Shown piece after piece: positions 36,372-64,000 of a stretch of 64,000 nucleotides of DNA (position 1 is its first letter; each line of letters opens with the position of its first letter). The notes below the pieces were generated by a model, which was not told the DNA's origin, did not search any database, and saw nothing but the letters and a program-made list of their open reading frames with translations. The translations under genes were made by a program, and so were the position numbers. The DNA is from Lytechinus pictus (lineage: Eukaryota > Echinodermata > Echinoidea > Temnopleuroida > Toxopneustidae), in the NCBI RefSeq assembly GCF_037042905.1, contig NC_087254.1, forward strand, positions 23,041,103 through 23,105,102, given 5' to 3'.

Positions 36372-36579
36372 TCTATTTGCCTTCACAAGAATATAAAAGA
36401 GAAACTTCTTATTGTTTAATCATTTAATTCATTTCCCTTTCTTACTAATCATGCTATTGCATTTCATAGGCCTAGCTATTTCGGAATGATTTGTTCAGTT
36501 TTCTCAAATTTTCTTCTTTCGTTCCTTTTTCCGCTTTCCTTCCTTTTCCATTAAAAAAAATAATTTTTTCTTCGTTTTC

Positions 36580-36876
36580 TTTTCACTTTTCCCTTTCCCT
36601 TTTCTTTTCCTTTTCCTTTTCCTTTTCCCTTTCCCTTTCCCTTTCCCTTTCCCTTTCCCTTTCCCTTTCCCTTTCCCTTTCCCTTTCCCTTTCCCTTTCC
36701 CTTTCCCTTTCCCTTTCCCTTTCCCTTTCCCTTTCCCTTTCCCTTTCCCTTTCCCTTTCCCTTTCCCTTTCCCTTTCCCTTTCCCTTTCCCTTTCCCTTT
36801 CCCTTTCCCTTTCCCTTTCCCTTTCCCTTTCCCTTTCCCTTTCCCTTTCCCTTTCCCTTTCCCTTTCCCTTTCCCT
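36580..36876. repeat. (TTTCCC)n hexanucleotide array
   Basis: About 42 near-perfect hexamers run from about 36625 to 36876, preceded by variant units. They create long Ser/Leu and Lys/Gly dipeptide ORFs on the two strands, which are not genes. Confidence 0.95.
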
Positions 36877-36942
36877 AATTTTATCTGTCCCGCTTCCCGG
36901 CCGGAAGGCCGGCAGCTAGGGGGGCAGTTCGCCCCCCCCCTG

Positions 36943-37119
36943 CAGGGGCCGCGAAAGGGGGGGGGGGGCTGGAGGGGCTTCAGTCCCCCACTTTTTTCAA
37001 AAACCGTGTACAAAAACGTAAAAAATACCATATGATTGTGATTTTTTGCATTGTCAACCCCCCCCTCCCACTTTTGGCTCAGCCTGGCCCCCACTTTCAA
37101 AACCGTTCCGCGGCCCCTG
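36943..37119. mobile_element. 177-bp MITE (CAGGGGCCGCG ends), copy 1
   Basis: The ends are CAGGGGCCGCGAAAG and the inverse CCGTTCCGCGGCCCCTG. The interior, with CCGTGTACAAAAACGTAAAAA and CATATGATTGTGATTTTTT, matches 43076-43227 in the same orientation. The CAGGG terminus is hAT-like. Confidence 0.75.
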
Positions 37120-37621
37120 CCCTGCCCCCCGCCTGTTACGCCACTGTCAATAGCCTACAATGATATTGATCACAAAGTCATATTACACTCCCTAGTTATC
37201 ATCACATGATCTTATCAGAATTATTATTATTTTCATTTAACCGTAAGTTATTGGGGATCGATATATCCCCCCCCCCCCTCGGGATCGACACTGGCAACAA
37301 CTCAATCGGCTCATTCAAAATCGTCTGCATTTTGTTCTAACCCAAAATGTCCTTTATGTTCTTTAACATAAGAATAAAGCTAAATTTGCTGATCGGGAAA
37401 AATGTCGAATACCCCCCCCCCCCCTATTGGACCCACTCCTGTTGCAGATCACAATATAAACGACCGAGAGACCTCGTGGTCTTTCTTCTCCTTGGTATCT
37501 TTTGCTGTTCCTCCCCCTTTTACCCCCCTTCACTACTTGAAAAATCAATCGTAGACAATTGTTCTATGATTATTGCTAAGCTTTGTGTTACAGGCCCCAG
37601 GTCAGGCCGGGTGACGATTCC
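37120..37621. other. Intergenic spacer with homopolymer C runs
   Basis: Contains poly-C stretches at about 37267 and 37412 and no recognisable gene. The end (about 37587-37603) resembles the terminus of the small MITE at 16921-17047. Confidence 0.45.
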
Positions 37622-37989
37622 CCTTATAGTCTGGTCTGTTAGCGAAATTATGTGGACACGGTGGACAAAAGCGTGATTTTTTCTCCAGACCTTTGTTTAT
37701 GTATACGAGTTAAGAATGGGGTATGCTCCAAAAAATCTGGCTGCAGGAACAGAGAAAAAATGGGTGAAAATGTCAGAATTTATGAGTTTAGATTGGTCTG
37801 ATATATAGACTAGCGCTAGTGCAAAACTCAATAGCAGTGCATTATTTTGCATTGGATTAGTTCTTGAATTCAGACCCTTTTTGAACAGATCTTCTGCTTG
37901 TCCTCGCATCTCAATGCACCAAATATCTGAAAGCAGATGGATGCTAAACAAGCCGAAGGGTGACGGTGAAGAGGGTTGAATGTTGGTGT

Positions 37990-38660
37990 GTATGTACATA
38001 TTTTGGTCTTGGGGTAAAGATGTGCAATACATGTTTTTTGCATGTGTTGGAAATTGTGTTGCCATGGTAACAGTGTATCATTGCAAAAATAAGGTAAAAA
38101 TCTTGCAGTTAGAACTACTTCCTCTGTTTTCATCCGATTCTCATGAAATTTGGCACACACATTGGTCTTGAGGTGAAGATGTCTAAGACACATATTTGTG
38201 TGTCTTTCAGAAATCTTGTTGCCATGGTAACAACATATCATATGGTGAAAATTGGGAAAAAGACTTACAATTCAAACTGCTTCATCAGTTTTCAATCAAT
38301 TCTCATGAAATTTGGCACACACATTGGTATTGAAGTAAAGATGTACATGGCACTTTTTGTGTGTGTTTCATAAATTGTGTTGCCATGGTAACAACATATT
38401 ATATGGCAAAATTTAGGTAAAAAACTTGCAATTTGAACTACTTCATCAGTTTTGAGCCAATTCTCATGAAATTTGGCTCACACATTGGCCTTGGGGTAAA
38501 GATGAGCAAGAACCTTTTTTTTGCATTTGTCAGAGAGTGCATTGCCAGGGTAGCCACATATGATAGCCAGAAATGCAGGAAAAACTCATTGTGGATCAAA
38601 CTACTTCCCCTGTTTTTAGTCAGTGCTCATCAAAGTTGGAAAAAATATTCATCTTGGGGT
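37990..38660. repeat. 160-bp tandem repeat with RFX X-box palindromes, left arm
   Basis: About four units of roughly 160 bp carry TCTCATGAAATTTGGC(A/T)CACA and GTTGCCATGGTAAC. The palindrome is perfect at 38058-38071, 38218-38231 and 38379-38392; a fourth unit has decayed. The mirrored array is at 42060-42650. Confidence 0.9.
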
Positions 38661-40711
38661 TAAGATTAATATTAAATTCTAAATATCTTCGGTGCATTAA
38701 AATGTTCACGCCAGAGTGTGTGGGTATTAATCACCTTCATTAATATTTCTAGGTTTTGGGGGGAGGGGCGGGATTGGTCCTTAAAATCTGACATCAAAAT
38801 AAAGAAGGTTAAAGGCGGGGGCCATTAGAAATATAAAAATGATAAACACTCTTAAAAAACGCATCCCCTCAAGGCATAGGCTGGAGGTACACTGGGTGAA
38901 TGTGAAACCTTCCGCTGAGGCAGAGGAGTTCCAACACTGGCAAGCAAAATGAAATGTGCACCCCTTCTACTTTCAACAGCTGATTTTCCAAACCTTAGTT
39001 CCACCTCATCAAGATGTTCACCCCTCCCCATACCACTTTTGGTTCTACATCCCCATACTCAAACCAGTCTACACCTTTGCCCCTCAGGGGTCTTTGCATT
39101 TTTAAAGCTAGACATTACTCTTTTTTGTGGGGGGGGGGGGTCTTTAGAAAATGACCTCATAAAATTTAAAGGATTATGACTAGGAACTTAATCCCCCCCC
39201 CCTCCCGAAAAAATAGGGGGCTGATTTATTTTTTGAGCAGAAAATGCCCCCCCCCCCTTAAAGGTAAGAAGAGTCCTTTGCACTTCAGACCATTCATTTG
39301 AAGTTTATTGCATTCTGATTTGATAAAAAATTGTTAACGGTACCCAATTAACCATTGTAACCATTATATTCTCCTACTCAGTCTTTTATTCATATTCATA
39401 TTCCGTTCCTACTCTTTCTTTTTAACTTTTAAATCACTCTTGATTTTGAGCTTCACCATACTATCTCCTTCTGTTTCCTCTCTCTCTCCAAGTATATTTT
39501 TTCTGACATATTTTAAAGTGTACCTTTAATCATGCAACTAATTATAGAAAAGCAAATATATACAAAAATCTCTGCACTTGTTTTAGAAATTCACTTGCAA
39601 ATCCATGACTTAATAACATTCCATATCAAAAATATACATATGTGCACAATAAATGTTAGCCTTCTATTTTCTTTCATTTAATTTTTTCAGTTTATTTCTG
39701 TGACATCCCCTGCTTTATACATCCTACATCTCCCATTGTCAAAAAATTAACATATCGAAAACTTGTATGCAGTGTACCGGACATGTAAAAACATAGCAGA
39801 CGACGTTTGCAGACCTCGCGATCATCGTATGACTAGTGGTGCGGAATGTTCCATTGCGGCTTTATGGGGGAAATAGCATTACAGAGGGATAAAATGTATA
39901 CACAGATAATGTTTCAGCACGCTTCCCCTTGATTCGCAATATTTTGAGTCAAATTTCATGAATTATCGTTGTTTGAACATTTAAACATCATAAAATGAAA
40001 GAAATAAGCAAAACTTAATTTTCAGACTTAGCTATATGCAGTGGTAAGCTAGGATGCACCCCTCGTATACATAATGGACCCGTCACGAGTATAGGTTTGC
40101 TCTTCGGACATCACTATCACAAAGAAAATCTCCTCTGATTTGATGATAAAAGTGCCCTATTTCCTTATTAACCAATCTCCATGGTTCTTTCATGAGTATT
40201 TGCCTTACAATGTGCCCTTTATTGTAATCTGGGCGGAAATTCATGATACCACCACCCACCGATGTGACGACGGATATAATCCACCTGGGTACTATAAAAA
40301 TGTCCCCCAAACCCATTATCCCAATACATATTCCTGACTATGGATGGTTTCTAGTGATTTTAATGTAATAAAGTGCCATATTTCCCACCAATTGAATGTA
40401 AAAAAAATTATGGTCATCTGATAGAAGAAGTTGTTACCATTCATTTCAGGGGGGCGGAAATTCTATCTGAATCAACGCTTGTCCTTGATACACATTTGTT
40501 TGTGAAAAAAAGGTATAATGCAAGGGAATTCTGCGTGTTATAAGGGTGCGTGCGTGCAGCGAGGACCTTCTGTCCGCTAGTTTTCCATATGTATTATGTT
40601 TCAGTAGCAAAATTGTTGGATGCAAACTCTGACTGTCATAAAAACAAATGCAAATAATTTTCCATTGGAGTAAAGCCAAACTTTACGTAAGGGATATGAC
40701 TAGAATATAAT

Positions 40712-40745
40712 TATATGTAGAGAAACTTTTATTTCTCTACATATA
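40712..40745. other. Perfect 14-bp stem hairpin
   Basis: TATATGTAGAGAAA at 40712-40725 is mirrored by TTTCTCTACATATA at 40732-40745 with a 6-nt loop. It lies in the centre of the foldback structure. No host transcript is evident. Confidence 0.6.
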
Positions 40746-41366
40746 GTAATATCACTTTCAGAAGGTGGTTACTGCAGGAATGGGAAAACTCAGTGATAAA
40801 ACTAAATTTTTCACAGAGGATTTTCGGAAAATAACTACATCCATTTTTGTCAAGCAACAGTTATTCAATTCTGAATGCTACATGTACAACCTTGTTAATA
40901 TGAATTTGATGTACCTTTACCAAAATATAATATTATGACAGTCATTTCTTCAATTTTTTAAACTAGATATTAAATATTGCTAATAGTATCGACAGAGTGT
41001 AGCCAAAATGGAGGTAAAAAGATTATGAAGAACAAAAAATAAATGTCATGCTATTATATTTCAAAGCAGAATGTTTTAGGCTTTACTTTAATACGCTGAA
41101 GTGTAAAGGATTTTCTCCCCCCTTTTTTTTTTTGGGGGGGGGGATTAAGTTCCTAGTCGTACTAATTTCCTTTTACTCTTTATGTGGCCCAAAAAAAAAA
41201 TGGAAGGGGTGTTTTTTTTAAGAGTGTTTAATTTCCTAATGGTCATGGCCTTTAACCGTCTATATTTTTATGTTGTCAGTTTTTAAGGACCTTCTCCGCA
41301 CCCAAAAAAGAACCTATAAATAATATTGAAGGTGATTAATACCCTGCGCTATTATGACGTTATAAA

Positions 41367-41953
41367 GGGGAATCCAACCCAAATAAACACTTGTTTTAAG
41401 AGGAAAATGAAAAATCAGACAAGTTTATAGGTCAAAGTTTGAACAATATCGGACAAACCATAAGAAAGTTGTGAATATATAAAAGTTGTAAACATTGGTA
41501 ATCGCTGTACCCATGAAGACTTCATATTGACCGCATATGTGATGTCATAGTGATATAAGGCAAGGACCACTCTTCCATGTACTGGAATAATTAATTGGCT
41601 AAAATTTCATTTTTTCAAAAGTTTTACTTCAAATTATATCTTTCTTTCATGAGGACATAAAACATACTACCAGGTTTATATTACAGCCCAATGGAATACG
41701 GATTTAGGAGAAAACCAAAAATCTTGATAACTAAGTACTAGTCTTATGGGAAAGTTGTCCTTGCGGCCTCACCCCTTGTCATAATTTACTTACCCAGTTG
41801 CCAATTTGAAATCTACATACTAGTAGCCTTAGGGATCTTAATTTTAAAGCAGCCATGACTTTATTTTGCTTGTCCGATTTCTTTCAAACTTTCACCATTC
41901 TTATTTTTTTCCTTTTCATGCACACAACATTATGACCAAGGATGGATTCCATT
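41367..41953. mobile_element. MITE inserted in the right arm of the foldback
   Basis: The ends are GGGGAATCCAACC and, inverted, GGATGGATTCC. The halves are loosely symmetrical (GACAAGTTTATAGGTCAAAGTTTG against TGTCCGATTTCTTTCAAAC, in pieces). The left arm of the foldback is continuous across the equivalent point, which shows this is a later insertion. Confidence 0.65.
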
Positions 41954-42059
41954 TTAACACTGAATATGAATCTTTACCCAAAATGAATATTTGTGTCAAC
42001 TTTTATGAGCACAGGCTGAAAACTGAGAAGTAGATTGATCCACAGTGAGTTTTCCCCAT

Positions 42060-42650
42060 ATTTCTGGCTATATGTGGTTACCAAGGCAATGCACTCTCTG
42101 ACAAATGCAAAAAAAAAAAGGTTCTTGCACATCTTTACCTCAAGGCCAATGTGTGAGCCATAATTATTTCATGAGAATTGGTTCAAAACAAAAAAATGAT
42201 GAAGTAGTTCAAATTGCAAGGTTTTTACCTAAATTTTGCCATATAATATGTTGTTACCATGGCAACACAATTTATGAAACACACACAAAAAGTGCCTTGC
42301 ACATCTTTACTTCAATACTAATGTGTGTGCCAAATTTCATGAGAATTGATTGAAAACTGATGAAGCAGTTTGAATTGTAAGTCTTTTCCCCAATTTTCAC
42401 CATATGATATGTTGTTACCATGGCAACAAGATTTCTGAAAGACACACAAATATGTGTCTTAGACATCTTCACCTCAAGACCAATGTGTGTGCCAAATTTC
42501 ATGAGAATCGGATGAAAACAGAGGAAGTAGTTCTAACTGCAAGATTTTTACCTTATTTTTGCAATGATACACTGTTACCATGGCAACACAATTTCCAACA
42601 CATGCAAAAAAATATGTATTGCACATCTTTACCCCAAGACCAAAATATGT
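42060..42650. repeat. 160-bp tandem repeat with RFX X-box palindromes, right arm
   Basis: This is the inverted counterpart of 37990-38660. The palindrome GTTACCATGGCAAC is perfect at 42253-42266, 42413-42426 and 42574-42587. Confidence 0.9.
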
Positions 42651-43075
42651 ACATACACACCAACATTCAACCCCCTCCACCGTCACCCTTCGGCTTGTTT
42701 AGCATCTGCTTTCAGATATTTGGTGCATTGAGATGCGAGGACAAGCAGAAGATCTGTTCAAAAAGGGTCTGAATTCAAGAACTAATCCAATGCAAAATAA
42801 TGCACTGCTATTGAGTTTTGCACTAGCGCTAGTCTATATATCAGACCAATCTAAACTCATAAATTCTGACATTTTCACCCATTTTTCTCTGTTCCTGCAG
42901 CCAGATTTTTTGGAGCATACCCCATTCTTAACTCTTATACATAAACAAAGGTCTGGAGAAAAAATCATGCTTTTGTCCACCGTGTCCACAAGTAGGGCAT
43001 TTTTGACGCTAACAGACCGGACTATTACGACTTGCGTTGTCCGGTGCGTTGTCTGAACGTAATGCGGCTATATAG

Positions 43076-43227
43076 CAGGGGCCGCGGAAGCAGGGGAGAA
43101 GGGGGGCTTCAGCCCCCCTACTTTTTTCCAAAACCGTGTACAAAAACGTAAAAATGACCATATGATTGTGATTTTTTTGTATGGTCATCCCCCTCCCCCC
43201 ACTTTGAAAACCGTTCTGCGGCCCCTG
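43076..43227. mobile_element. 152-bp MITE (CAGGGGCCGCG ends), copy 2
   Basis: The ends are CAGGGGCCGCGGAAG and CCGTTCTGCGGCCCCTG. It is flanked by TATAG on both sides, possibly part of a target duplication. It is homologous to 36943-37119 in direct orientation. Confidence 0.78.
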
Positions 43228-63955
<20,728 letters not shown>

Positions 63956-64000
63956 GTAAGTGATGTACTATGGTAAACTACCAATTTGTCTAATGCCATT

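Larger units (their letters stand above)
37622..43037. repeat. ~5.4-kb foldback structure (long inverted repeat)
   Basis: The left arm, about 37622-39320, is mirrored by the right arm, about 41060-43037, around a central ~1.7 kb. Matching pairs include GTCTGGTCTGTTAGCG/CGCTAACAGACCGGAC, GACTAGCGCTAGTGC on both sides, the X-box tandem units, the GGTGATTAATACC block and GACTAGGAACTTAATCCCC. The right arm is interrupted by a MITE (41367-41953), and the left arm has extra sequence at about 38870-39120. Whether it is a transposon or an inverted duplication is unclear. Confidence 0.8.

Noticed and set aside
36491-37100. Ser-Leu and Lys-Gly dipeptide ORFs on the two strands
   Set aside because: They follow directly from the TTTCCC hexamer, which has no stop in these frames.
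37990-38660. CRISPR-like array
   Set aside because: The ~160-bp units are tandem without unique spacers, in a eukaryotic genome.

Overview
This is animal nuclear DNA: AT-rich, with small GT-AG spliced exons in long introns and very dense transposon-derived repeats. Four protein-coding genes can be recognised from spliced exons whose reading phases join correctly. Best guess for the organism is an invertebrate deuterostome, probably a sea urchin or another echinoderm. The reasons are the close match of the proteins to vertebrate orthologues, the presence of a sialic-acid activating enzyme, and the repeat style (tRNA-type SINEs, poly-G-capped inverted-repeat elements, tandem repeats carrying AGGTCA or X-box motifs). 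The species cannot be fixed from the sequence alone.

Layout. (1) 1-3.9 kb: the last three coding exons and 3' UTR of the deubiquitinase USP7, plus strand. (2) 3.9-8.9 kb: intergenic, with a 27-bp minisatellite, a tRNA-derived SINE and a 600-bp purine tract. (3) 9.0-16.6 kb: DHRS7B, a membrane-anchored short-chain dehydrogenase, plus strand, six coding exons (313 codons) and a probable untranslated first exon. (4) 16.6-23.7 kb: MITEs, a SINE and nothing coding. (5) 23.7-34.7 kb: TMEM11, a mitochondrial inner-membrane shaping protein, minus strand. It has a large last exon and a predicted first coding exon of only 17 nt, about 9.6 kb upstream. The intron is filled with a 163-bp tandem-repeat transposon, a tandem array of a ~2-kb inverted-repeat element, a nested non-LTR retrotransposon fragment and a 529-bp hairpin element. 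(6) 34.7-43.5 kb: the intergenic space between the divergent TMEM11 and CMAS genes. It holds a 1.6-kb element with an 8-bp target duplication, a TTTCCC hexanucleotide array, two small MITEs and a ~5.4-kb foldback structure. (7) 43.5-64 kb: CMAS (CMP-sialic acid synthetase), plus strand, first seven coding exons, running off the window end.

The genes are unrelated in pathway: ubiquitin removal, an SDR reductase of lipid membranes, mitochondrial cristae morphology, and sialic acid activation. The convergent DHRS7B-TMEM11 pair is also adjacent and convergent in the human genome (17p11.2), so the pair looks like conserved microsynteny. No novel coding system was found. The most unusual material is in the repeats: transposon-like tandem arrays carrying perfect DR1 nuclear-receptor half-site pairs or perfect RFX X-box palindromes, and several nested insertions whose target duplications can be read directly.
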